Origin: Bacteriovoracaceae bacterium UBA6261
GTDB lineage: Bacteria > Bdellovibrionota > Bacteriovoracia > Bacteriovoracales > Bacteriovoracaceae
Direction: 5' to 3'
Assembly (NCBI GenBank): GCA_002440825.1
Contig: DJVH01000106.1
Location: 1-5,949 of the forward strand
Length of the DNA stretch: 5,949 nucleotides
The position numbers and the translations under genes are program-made. Below, piece after piece: positions 1-5,525 of the stretch (position 1 is its first letter; the number at the start of each line of letters is the position of its first letter). Below the pieces are notes generated by a model, which did not search any database, was not told the origin of the DNA, and saw only the letters and a program-made list of their open reading frames with translations.

Positions 1-483
1 GCCACAATGGCCATCAGCACTCAGCTTGCTTATGCCAATGATGGAGGAATAGCGGTTATCAAAGTGAATGAAATCAAAATGCGTGAATACAAAATCATCA
101 ATCATCAGGAAACTGAAGTGCGACGAATTGCAGATCCTTATTACAAGATCATCTTAAAGGGACATGAAGCCTCCAAGCTTCAAAAAATACTTCCTGCGGT
201 TGCCAGCGTGATAACCACAATGCAGCCAGAGCTCAAAGAGCAGTTTGAGAAAACATTCAAAAACCTCGGTATTTATAATCCGCCCAAAGAGGGAATCAGC
301 GAAAAAGTCATGACCTTTGAATGCAATGACGGTGAACTGGTTTCAATCGGAGACGGAAAATTCAAAATCGTCAAGGCCGGTGAATCAACTTGTAAAATTT
401 CCATCTATCCTCGCAAAGTCGTCGGCGATAACGGCGATGTTTTTGGAGATGGCTTTCCTTGGGAACCAAAAAGCTGCAAATGA
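1..483 (+). CDS. Exported protein of unknown function, 5' end cut by window edge
   Basis: The reading frame is open from the first base of the window. The visible N-terminus (ATMAISTQLAYA, then ND) looks like the end of a signal peptide with an AYA cleavage site, so the true start lies left of the window and the ATG at 7 is internal. That ATG also has no visible ribosome binding site. The mature part is about 148 residues, starting NDGGIAVIKVNEIK. Counting from the ATG at 7, it has a lysine- and glutamate-rich middle and three cysteines near the C-terminus (residues 106, 129 and 157), which could form a disulfide in the periplasm. I do not recognise a family and assign no function. Its stop overlaps the start of the next gene (ATGA at 480-483), so the two are probably translationally coupled and part of one operon with the membrane protein genes downstream. 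Confidence 0.8.
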   Translation, partial: ATMAISTQLAYANDGGIAVIKVNEIKMREYKIINHQETEVRRIADPYYKIILKGHEASKLQKILPAVASVITTMQPELKEQFEKTFKNLGIYNPPKEGISEKVMTFECNDGELVSIGDGKFKIVKAGESTCKISIYPRKVVGDNGDVFGDGFPWEPKSCK

Positions 484-788
484 CACTTTTATTCAAAAAA
501 GTCCTGATGCATTTTCTCTTTCAGCTGATCTGCCTGTGCGGGATCTCAGTGGTCTCGCATTACAAATTTCCGGATTTGAGCGAAACGAACTGGGATATCG
601 CTCTCTTTCTCACTCCCATTGGCATGCTGAAAAATTTCAACGACACAAATCCAGTCATGCGCTCTTTTTACAATGATTTTTCCACTGGCCAGATAGAGCT
701 CGCCGAATGGCAAATCCTGATTATCTGCATTCTTCTCATTGTTCAAATTTACAATTTTACAAAGCTGGTGAAGGTCATCAATCGATGA
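480..788 (+). CDS. Small two-helix membrane protein, unknown function
   Basis: The product is 102 residues from the ATG at 480, which overlaps the previous stop as ATGA. An in-frame ATG at 459 would add seven residues inside the upstream gene, and I consider it less likely. A hydrophobic segment at about residues 9-26 (HFLFQLICLCGISVVSHY) may be a membrane helix or an uncleaved signal anchor. A second lies at about 77-92 (WQILIICILLIVQIYNF). Between them is a polar loop of roughly 50 residues (KFPDLSETNWDI to FSTGQIELAE), probably periplasmic. A short basic tail (KLVKVINR) should be cytoplasmic. There is no strong Shine-Dalgarno sequence before the start, which fits translation by reinitiation from the upstream gene. 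I recognise no family; the position suggests partnership with the exported protein upstream and the membrane protein downstream. Confidence 0.8.
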   Translation: MTLLFKKVLMHFLFQLICLCGISVVSHYKFPDLSETNWDIALFLTPIGMLKNFNDTNPVMRSFYNDFSTGQIELAEWQILIICILLIVQIYNFTKLVKVINR

Positions 789-802
789 AATATTGGCAAT
801 GA
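785..802 (+). other. Five-codon minicistron (MKYWQ) bridging two genes
   Basis: The ATG at 785 overlaps the stop of the preceding membrane protein gene (ATGA, 785-788). It opens a five-codon frame, MKYWQ, whose TGA (800-802) overlaps the ATG at 799 of the next gene, again as ATGA. A weak purine-rich site, GAAGG at 770-774, is 10 bases from this ATG but 24 bases from the ATG at 799. Ribosomes could therefore terminate, reinitiate at 785, terminate at 800 and reinitiate at 799. The sequence arrangement is certain. The relay role is inferred and could be coincidence. Confidence 0.4.
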
Positions 803-1131
803 ACTATATTCTGGTGTTTCTTCAATCAAACGTTCTGGAGTTTCCGGTTTATCTGCCCTTTTTAATGAAAGAAAAAACGTTTTTCCAATCGTTGGTCCTG
901 GTGACTTGTTTGAATGCTATTACCCATCCGATTGTTTTCTTTTTTATCATGAATTTAAAAATGACATTTCTTTTTAATATTCTTGCGGCAGAATCCTTTG
1001 CGATTCTAGCGGAAGCCTTTGCTGTCTCAAAGATCACCGGGGATCAATACCGGAGCTGTTTGGTCATCAGTCTCTGCGCCAATTTTCTGTCCTGGCAAAT
1101 CTCCCCGATGATTACTTTTGCAATTCATTAG
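799..1131 (+). CDS. Small polytopic membrane protein, conserved-looking polar motif in helices
   Basis: The product is 110 residues from the ATG at 799; an in-frame TTG at 793 would add two. It is strongly hydrophobic, with three to four predicted membrane segments: about residues 3-22, 29-51, 56-76 and 87-108. Polar residues inside these segments are patterned: E14 and P16 (LEFP), N39 with T42-H43-P44 (NAITHP), E65 and E72 in a helix, and N95 (SLCANFLS). The pattern recalls short bacterial and archaeal membrane proteins of unknown function that carry an N-x-x-T-H/N-P motif and paired glutamates. That resemblance is from memory and unconfirmed. Buried E, H and N residues suggest transport, metal binding or catalysis in the membrane, but I cannot assign an activity. 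It is the last gene of the cassette; its TAG is only 5 bases from the stop of a convergent gene, and I see no stem-loop terminator between them. Confidence 0.8.
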   Translation: MNYILVFLQSNVLEFPVYLPFLMKEKTFFQSLVLVTCLNAITHPIVFFFIMNLKMTFLFNILAAESFAILAEAFAVSKITGDQYRSCLVISLCANFLSWQISPMITFAIH

Positions 1132-1136
1132 CTCTG

Positions 1137-1298
1137 TTATTTTTTCTTGTGCCCGCCGCCTGTTTGCTTATTGACAGTCGCCCAGGCGATTCTTTCAGCG
1201 GTTTTGGTAGAAGCTCCACTTTTCTTTTCACTATCTTCAATATGGGAGGCTATTCTCTTTTGTTTGGTCGAATAGCTCTTTTTACTTCCTCGTGGCAT
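1137..1298 (-). CDS. Small basic protein of the MPRG / 'plasmid stabilization protein' family
   Basis: The product is 53 residues, starting MPRGSKKSYSTKQKRIASHI and ending in a Gly/Lys tail (GGGHKKK). The layout MPRGSK...KQKR.A.HIE...AER.AWATVNK..GGG matches a family of short, highly charged soluble proteins common in proteobacterial chromosomes. They are often auto-labelled plasmid stabilization protein, and I know of no experimental support for that name. The ATG at 1298 was chosen because it begins the conserved MPRG motif and is preceded, 5 bases away, by a full GGAGG site (1308-1304). Another in-frame ATG at 1310 would add only MEVP. The ribosome site is inside a strong hairpin, so translation may be regulated. 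The gene follows the metalloprotease gene by 69 bases on the same strand and converges with the membrane protein gene to the left. No plasmid gene lies nearby. Confidence 0.85.
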   Translation of the reverse strand: MPRGSKKSYSTKQKRIASHIEDSEKKSGASTKTAERIAWATVNKQTGGGHKKK

Positions 1299-1303
1299 AG
1301 GTA

Positions 1304-1334
1304 CCTCCATTGTTGCTCTTAACAACAATGGAAG
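1304..1334 (-). promoter_or_regulatory. Hairpin that sequesters the ribosome binding site of the small basic gene
   Basis: A perfect 10-base inverted repeat, TCCATTGTTG (1306-1315) and CAACAATGGA (1323-1332), is separated by 7 bases. In the leftward RNA the stem extends outward by a U-G wobble (1333/1305) and a C-G pair (1334/1304). The 12-bp stem therefore contains the whole GGAGG (1308-1304) in its 3' arm. There is no following U-run, so it is not a typical terminator. The expected effect is to hide the ribosome site until the stem opens, for example through heat, a ligand, or ribosomes arriving from upstream. The structure is read directly; its regulatory role is inferred. Confidence 0.6.
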
Positions 1335-1367
1335 CACATTAAATGCCAGAAAGACTGAGCATATTCC

Positions 1368-2567
1368 TTATAAATTTTTTGAATTATAGAGTTTGTAGAG
1401 ACGAAGACGGTCGTTAAATGGTGATTTACATGCTTGCTTGCAGGTTTCAAGAGTTGCATTGATGAGATCTTCTTTGATGCTCATATTGGTCGATAAATTG
1501 GCAGTCATGCCGTACACGAATTTATTTTCAATATCTGTCCCGACCGTTTCTCCAATATTCCAGAGTAACCCGAAGACAAAATCTGCGTTCGCAAAATCCC
1601 CTCTTTCAAAGGCCAGTCTGTACTGCTGTTTATTGTTTACTTGTTTACCACTGAAGAGATTGTAATCCTTGATTTTCGTCGCCAGTTTTTTTGAGTCTGC
1701 AATTTTTCCCGCAAAATAATCAGCGAGCCCCTCATTAACCGGTGTTGAATGCGTAAGCTCCAGATGATTACTCAAAGCTACGTGAGAGAATTCATGATAA
1801 ATAATTTCAGGAACCAGGGCCGAATCCAGGCGATAAATTTTTCTCGAAAAAAATTCAGCGGCCACATCGGAAGTTTGAAATAAAACTTCAAGTACAAGTG
1901 AAGTTCCCACTAGTCTCATCACACTTCCAACCGGGATATTTCCCCCGACACTGGAGCCGTACATAGTAATGATGAATTGCTGAAGATTCGCAATGTGCGT
2001 CTGTCTTCTGAATGATGCCAGTGAATTTTTCACACTTCCGCCATAATCAGCGACACCGCGGAAATCTTTTATATTGATTTCTTTGGATGGTCTGAACCAG
2101 ATTTCTGTTCCCCACGGCTCAATATTCTTAGGCGCATACCCACGTCCTCCAGGAACGGAGAGAGCATTGTTATACTGAGGATCAAGATTGTCGTTAGCAA
2201 AGTGACCAAGTTCATTAAAGACATTTGTTAAATCCAGGCGAATGGTTATTTGTGGTAGATTTTGAACGTAAGAGGAGTTGATCACCTCTGCGAAGAATTT
2301 TCTCGCTTTGTTCAGGTGATAATAAGTCGTGGCCGCTTTTAACTGAAGATCTTCAGAATCATCAAAGCGAACAGCTTCCTCATTTTTCCCTTGAACAATT
2401 TTGAAAAATTTTCCTTCGTAGGAATGATCACTGGTCAAATCAGGAAGAACAACTTCCTGAATAACAGCATTGAACTGGCCATCGCGAACGACAGCTCTTT
2501 TTGCAACTTGGGCGTGTGATGCCGATACCCAGAGAATACTTGCTATAATCAAATACATTTTTTTCAT
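1368..2567 (-). CDS. Exported HEXXH zinc metalloprotease (gluzincin-like), 399 aa
   Basis: This is a predicted secreted or periplasmic zinc peptidase. The N-terminus is a signal peptide (MKKMYLIIASILWVSASHA, cleavage before Q20). The zinc-binding motif HEFSH is at residues 258-262 (codons at 1782-1796). The sequence NEGLADYFAG follows, with E279 seventeen residues after the second histidine. HEXXH plus a downstream NEG.ADYFA glutamate is the gluzincin arrangement of thermolysin- and fungalysin-like peptidases, in which the two histidines and this glutamate bind zinc and E259 is the general base. The roughly 240 residues before the motif match no domain I can name. Cysteines 376 and 380 near the C-terminus could form a disulfide. 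The start ATG has an upstream GGGAAGG-type site. The gene lies 22 bases after the large unknown exported protein and is probably co-transcribed with it. The substrate is unknown. Confidence in the metallopeptidase class is high; the exact family is not settled. Confidence 0.87.
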   Translation of the reverse strand: MKKMYLIIASILWVSASHAQVAKRAVVRDGQFNAVIQEVVLPDLTSDHSYEGKFFKIVQGKNEEAVRFDDSEDLQLKAATTYYHLNKARKFFAEVINSSYVQNLPQITIRLDLTNVFNELGHFANDNLDPQYNNALSVPGGRGYAPKNIEPWGTEIWFRPSKEINIKDFRGVADYGGSVKNSLASFRRQTHIANLQQFIITMYGSSVGGNIPVGSVMRLVGTSLVLEVLFQTSDVAAEFFSRKIYRLDSALVPEIIYHEFSHVALSNHLELTHSTPVNEGLADYFAGKIADSKKLATKIKDYNLFSGKQVNNKQQYRLAFERGDFANADFVFGLLWNIGETVGTDIENKFVYGMTANLSTNMSIKEDLINATLETCKQACKSPFNDRLRLYKLYNSKNL

Positions 2568-2589
2568 ATGGCCTTCCCGAATAAAATGA

Positions 2590-3864
2590 TTAGAAAAGAT
2601 TAAAATCAGGATCGCGGTTTACCGGCGCATCTTTGATTTGCTGGTCAATGAGCATGATTGCCATGACTGAGACAAATCCAAATGGCGGAGGAAGAAGAAC
2701 CGAGGCCACTCCACCGAAAGTTTTAACCCAGAACATGGCCTTCTCTTTTGGTGTTTTCGTCGGATTCCAGATCTCCTGCAGACTGGCGAGCTGCTCGATT
2801 TCCGCCGCTCCGATATAGCCTACTTCATAGGCTGCAGTGATGAGGTCCAGGTATGTCGCATTCTTACCTTCCAACAATGTACTGTTGTTCAGGTCGGCCA
2901 TTTCCTTTCTCAAAAGTTTCAGGATGAAGCGGAATTTCTCCATAGGAGTCAGTTCAATCGTTTCTGCCGGACGGTCGTCGTAATTAATGATGATCTTTAC
3001 GTCTTTTGATTCAAGACGAGTTTTGAGTCCCTTCACAATATTTGCAAGCAGAATGATCTGAGTACTGTCGAACTTATTGTAAAGTTCCATTCTCATTGAA
3101 TACTTCTGACGGAACTTTGTTTGTGTAATCAGGTTTGATTTTTCTTTTGTGCGCGTATTGAATCGCTTTGCTAAAGAGTCAAGCGATTGAGCATAAGAAT
3201 TTAAAGTGACCGGCCACTCGTGAACTTTTTTAATGCGGAAAACTTCCAGCATTTTAAATTCGTCATCGCTGATATAGCCGTTGTTGCGTGCAAGTTTATT
3301 GATATGTTTCAGATTACGGAAAAATTTTGGTGATTTGCTTGCCAGCTTACCGACCAGGTCGCGGTAAGTATCTTCAAGACACAGAGATTTGTTCTGGATC
3401 TCATCCGATTTGTCTTTATAGATGGAAAGAGCTTCATCCTCTTCATCTGAACTCAGTTCATTTTTAGTGATCGGACCGGCCACAGTGTTCGAAAGATCAT
3501 TCGCCTTCATAAGAATGCTTGCGCTCACGTCATCTAGTGAGTCGTATAAGCGCAAGCCAAGAATGGCAAGCTCAACGTCCCTTTCTGAAGAGAGGCCGAG
3601 CTCAAATTTGAATTTGCGGATGACTTTGGTAGCACAGCGGTTGATCGAACGATCTGCCATGATGGATTGAAGTTTTTTCAGATCAGGATTGCCCTGATAT
3701 TCGTTTCTGACTTCCTCTTCTTTCTGACCTGACATCAATGATGATTTTCCTTCACGAATGTTGTCGTAGATTCTATCTGGAGCATTCAGTTCTCCAATAT
3801 CATCTGCAAAGAGGTTAAGGGTTAATGTTGAAATGATTGTTGAAATTAAGATTAGTTTTTTCAT
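2590..3864 (-). CDS. Large exported protein of unknown function with internal GYI repeat, 424 aa
   Basis: I recognise no family. The ATG at 3864 gives a good signal peptide (MKKLILISTIISTLTLNLFA, then DDIGELNAPD). An in-frame TTG at 3900 would add 12 very basic residues (MSKSHHRRYYRR) and start inside an inverted repeat, so I prefer 3864. The nearest GGAG (3882-3879) is about 14 bases from that ATG, a long spacing. The mature protein is mostly helical and highly charged. Two related motifs stand out: GYISDDEFKML (residues 196-206) and GYIGAAEIEQL (349-359), each followed within about 11 residues by a Trp and Pro. Near the C-terminus, residues 384-406 (GGVASVLLPPPFGFVSVMAI...) are hydrophobic with a triple-proline kink, like a re-entrant hairpin or membrane-inserting segment. 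The gene lies between the predicted cysteine hydrolase and the metalloprotease, all on one strand, suggesting an envelope or secreted role. Confidence 0.85.
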   Translation of the reverse strand: MKKLILISTIISTLTLNLFADDIGELNAPDRIYDNIREGKSSLMSGQKEEEVRNEYQGNPDLKKLQSIMADRSINRCATKVIRKFKFELGLSSERDVELAILGLRLYDSLDDVSASILMKANDLSNTVAGPITKNELSSDEEDEALSIYKDKSDEIQNKSLCLEDTYRDLVGKLASKSPKFFRNLKHINKLARNNGYISDDEFKMLEVFRIKKVHEWPVTLNSYAQSLDSLAKRFNTRTKEKSNLITQTKFRQKYSMRMELYNKFDSTQIILLANIVKGLKTRLESKDVKIIINYDDRPAETIELTPMEKFRFILKLLRKEMADLNNSTLLEGKNATYLDLITAAYEVGYIGAAEIEQLASLQEIWNPTKTPKEKAMFWVKTFGGVASVLLPPPFGFVSVMAIMLIDQQIKDAPVNRDPDFNLF

Positions 3865-3887
3865 GCGGCGGTAGTATCTCCGATGAT

Positions 3888-3955
3888 GAGACTTAGACAA
3901 TAGCTTTAAAAAATTTCAGACTTAATTTTTTTTAAGGTTGTATTGTCCAAGTCTC
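3888..3955 (-). repeat. 14-base inverted repeat with A/T-rich core, upstream of exported gene
   Basis: Left arm GAGACTTAGACAAT (3888-3901) and right arm ATTGTCCAAGTCTC (3942-3955) are inverted copies matching at 13 of 14 positions, with a further A-U pair just inside. In leftward RNA the single mismatch (3895/3948) becomes a G-U wobble, giving a 15-bp stem; in rightward RNA it would be an A-C mismatch. The 39-40 base core has its own complementary A- and T-runs (CTTTAAAAAATT against AATTTTTTTTAAG). The element fills the gap between the stop of the cysteine hydrolase gene and the start of the next gene and ends 6 bases before that gene's GGAG. No U-run follows the outer stem. It may be a leader structure, an attenuator or a paired protein-binding site. 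Confidence 0.55.
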
Positions 3956-3965
3956 GAGCATGAAA

Positions 3966-4736
3966 TTATTTTTGAAGTCTTCTTCTGATCTCCTTAAGGA
4001 TTTCTTTTTTTCCAAGCTTGTTTGCAAGGACATATTGTTCGCGGCTGTATCCATACTCATCCGGAATTTCGTTTTCTTTTATTAACAAGTGCTCAGGATG
4101 TCTCCAGCGGCGGAACCCATAAGGTGAAGAATCGTAACTAAAACGTGGAAAAGGTGAATCGACTTGAAGTTTGCGGACCTTTCTTGGAGCATCTGAAGCG
4201 TAATAGAGCAGCTCACGGTCGGCATTAAACCCTTTCAGGATATAAGAGTGATGCTCTTCTTTACCAAAGAGAAACCAGATGACGTGATAGACGATACCGG
4301 CGTTAATTTCGCTGATTTTAACCGGAAAGGTATCCTGGGTTAAATTATCAGTGCCGACTTCATCATTCACGTAATTAATAAAAGCGCGTACGCGCTTTCT
4401 TTCATCTTTTATACCGTCAAACATCGACGTATCACTGCCAAACGTTTTCATTTTATCCCGAAGGACATCGGGAGCATTGATCACAAAAGGGAGAGAGTTT
4501 TCATAAGCAAACTGAATGCGGATATCATAAAGAGCATCTGCACAGTCTGTCGGAATACCTGCGAGAAGACCTTCATCTCCTGAAAACGTATCCGTTCTCA
4601 GAGTGCGCGCCACCCAGGTTTCGTACTCTTTCTCCCATTGTCTGTCCCATGTGTTTGTTGCATGCCAGACTTCTGCTTCCGCGAAATTGAGAACCATAGA
4701 AAAAATTAATAGAACAAAAAGTTTTAAATTATTCAT
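3966..4736 (-). CDS. Predicted exported cysteine hydrolase with DCAD motif (papain-like/NlpC-P60-like?), 256 aa
   Basis: The signal peptide is MNNLKLFVLLIFSMVLNFAEA, with cleavage AEA before E22. The start is firm: AGGAGGG (4747-4741) lies 4 bases before the ATG. The strongest clue is PTDCADALYDIRIQFAYEN at residues 62-80, with C65. A Cys in a D-C-A-D context at the start of a helix, followed later by histidines, is the layout of papain-fold hydrolases such as NlpC/P60-type peptidases and amidases. Candidate histidines are H151 (VYHVIWF) and H162/H163 (EEHHSYILKG); the strand-like SYILKG after the HH favours H162 or H163. The C-terminal 60 residues are basic and end in a charged helix (KKEILKEIRRR). 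Possible targets are peptidoglycan or periplasmic peptides, by analogy only. The gene heads the leftward group and is separated by 101 bases, containing an inverted repeat, from the next gene. The fold call is tentative; export is well supported. Confidence 0.82.
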   Translation of the reverse strand: MNNLKLFVLLIFSMVLNFAEAEVWHATNTWDRQWEKEYETWVARTLRTDTFSGDEGLLAGIPTDCADALYDIRIQFAYENSLPFVINAPDVLRDKMKTFGSDTSMFDGIKDERKRVRAFINYVNDEVGTDNLTQDTFPVKISEINAGIVYHVIWFLFGKEEHHSYILKGFNADRELLYYASDAPRKVRKLQVDSPFPRFSYDSSPYGFRRWRHPEHLLIKENEIPDEYGYSREQYVLANKLGKKEILKEIRRRLQK

Positions 4737-4871
4737 CTTTCCCTCCTGAAAACTTTATGAACAAACCACGAGTATCCGCAAATTTCTATCTAAAAAATTA
4801 AATTGAATAAAAAAAATTTAGACCATATGACTTTCATGCGGCTTTTTAACATTTTTTTACGGGAGGTATTT
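4737..4871. promoter_or_regulatory. Divergent AT-rich intergenic promoter region
   Basis: This 135-base gap separates the start codons of two divergent genes, so it should carry promoters in both directions. For the rightward gene, TTGAAT (4803-4808), a 17-base spacer and TATGAC (4826-4831) resemble a sigma-70 promoter with 4 of 6 matches at the -10. It would give a leader of about 34 bases ending at GGGAGG (4861-4866), 5 bases before the ATG at 4872. That ribosome site decides the start of the rightward gene against the in-frame TTG at 4803. For the leftward gene I see only AT-rich sequence and no convincing box pair. Confidence 0.4.
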
Positions 4872-5471
4872 ATGTTCAAAAAATTAACGGCGCTGTTTTT
4901 GTTAACGGCCTTCACGCAGGTGTATGCAGTTACTCCGGTTGTTAATGCTTCTGCATTGAAGTCAGAGCTTAACAAATCATTTGATGAGTTGAACTACAAA
5001 CTCAATGTTGAGTGGGATCAAAAAGACACAAAAGTTTTTGATCAGGCAGTCAAAGGTTTTGAAAAGGAAATCGCAGAGCTTCAGGCACAAGGTGTTTCAA
5101 ACAAAGATCTGGTTGATCACGCACTTGAGAAAATTAAAGACAAGCAAGTTCAAAAAGATATGGTTGAACTTCAAAAAGTCATTAAAGAAAACGGTATGAC
5201 AGATGCTGAAGCCCGCGCTTTTGTGATTCAAAAACTAAGCAGCACATACTCACATGGTGCGAGCTGGTCAGGAAGCAGAATGGGTGTTCATACGGCACTA
5301 ATCATCGGTGCAATTATCCTTATTGTGATTGCATGTAACCAACACAACGATGATTCAACTGACACTCCAACTGAAGACTGTCCTCCAACTCCACCAGAAT
5401 GTACTCCATGCTACCCATACCCAACTTACGATTTCACATCAGTACCAGTTGAATGCTGCGAAACTGTCTAA
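4872..5471 (+). CDS. Exported membrane-anchored protein with Cys/Pro-rich tail, 199 aa
   Basis: I recognise no named family. The start at 4872 follows a near-ideal GGGAGG and begins a clear signal peptide (MFKKLTALFLLTAFTQVYA, then VTPVV). Residues 25-125 are charged and predicted helical, with regular hydrophobic spacing (KGFEKEIAELQAQG, DHALEKIKDKQVQ, DMVELQKVIKENGMTDAEARAF), possibly an extended or coiled-coil region. A Gly/Ser linker with a Trp (HGASWSGSRMG, 128-138) leads to one membrane segment at about 141-154 (ALIIGAIILIVIAC). The last 44 residues are rich in Asp, Thr, Pro and Cys, with Cys at 155, 170, 177, 180, 195 and 196. With a cleaved signal peptide, the helical part faces the periplasm and the Cys tail would be cytoplasmic unless the segment is not membrane-spanning. 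The even codon use, strong ribosome site and dedicated terminator suggest good expression. The function is unknown. Confidence 0.87.
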   Translation: MFKKLTALFLLTAFTQVYAVTPVVNASALKSELNKSFDELNYKLNVEWDQKDTKVFDQAVKGFEKEIAELQAQGVSNKDLVDHALEKIKDKQVQKDMVELQKVIKENGMTDAEARAFVIQKLSSTYSHGASWSGSRMGVHTALIIGAIILIVIACNQHNDDSTDTPTEDCPPTPPECTPCYPYPTYDFTSVPVECCETV

Positions 5472-5492
5472 TCGAAATTAAAAAGACAAAAA

Positions 5493-5525
5493 AAAGGGCC
5501 TCGCAAGAGGCCCTTTCTATTTTTT
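5493..5525. terminator. Bidirectional rho-independent terminator with GCAA tetraloop
   Basis: The 10-bp perfect stem AAAGGGCCTC (5493-5502) and GAGGCCCTTT (5507-5516) closes a GCAA loop (5503-5506), a stable GNRA tetraloop on the + strand. A T-rich run (CTATTTTTT, to 5526) follows on the + strand, and an A-run (5488-5495) precedes it, which becomes a U-run for leftward transcripts. It lies between two convergent genes: 21 bases after the stop of the rightward gene and directly against the TAG (5519-5517) of the leftward EptA-like gene, so it serves both. Confidence 0.93.

Noticed and set aside
7..9. ATG at position 7 as the true start of the first gene
   Set aside because: It lies inside what looks like the end of a signal peptide, has no ribosome site, and the frame is open to the window edge.
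459..479. Seven-codon upstream extension of the two-helix membrane protein
   Set aside because: The ATG at 480 overlaps the previous stop as ATGA and directly precedes the hydrophobic segment, so it is the simpler start.
546..1037. Minus-strand open frames opposite the membrane protein genes
   Set aside because: They have no ribosome site or recognisable motif and lie opposite well-supported coupled genes.
1132..1146. T-run after the membrane protein stop as a terminator
   Set aside because: I found no stem directly before it, and it is part of the Lys codons of the convergent small gene.
1137..1298. Evidence of a plasmid or toxin-antitoxin locus from the family's usual label
   Set aside because: The name is an automatic label; there is no toxin, replication or partition gene nearby.
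3865..3900. Twelve-residue basic N-terminal extension of the large exported protein from TTG
   Set aside because: The start would be inside an inverted repeat, it lacks a ribosome site, and the ATG at 3864 gives a normal signal peptide.
4803..4871. TTG start extending the Cys-tail protein by 23 residues
   Set aside because: The ATG at 4872 has an ideal GGGAGG and begins a clean signal peptide, and the TTG falls in the likely -35 box.
4790..4975. Minus-strand open frame across the divergent promoter region
   Set aside because: It overlaps the signal peptide of the Cys-tail gene and the promoter, and its composition does not look protein-like.
5319..5336. LIVIAC as a lipoprotein lipobox in the Cys-tail protein
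   Set aside because: It is at residue 155, far from the N-terminus, and a separate normal signal peptide is present.
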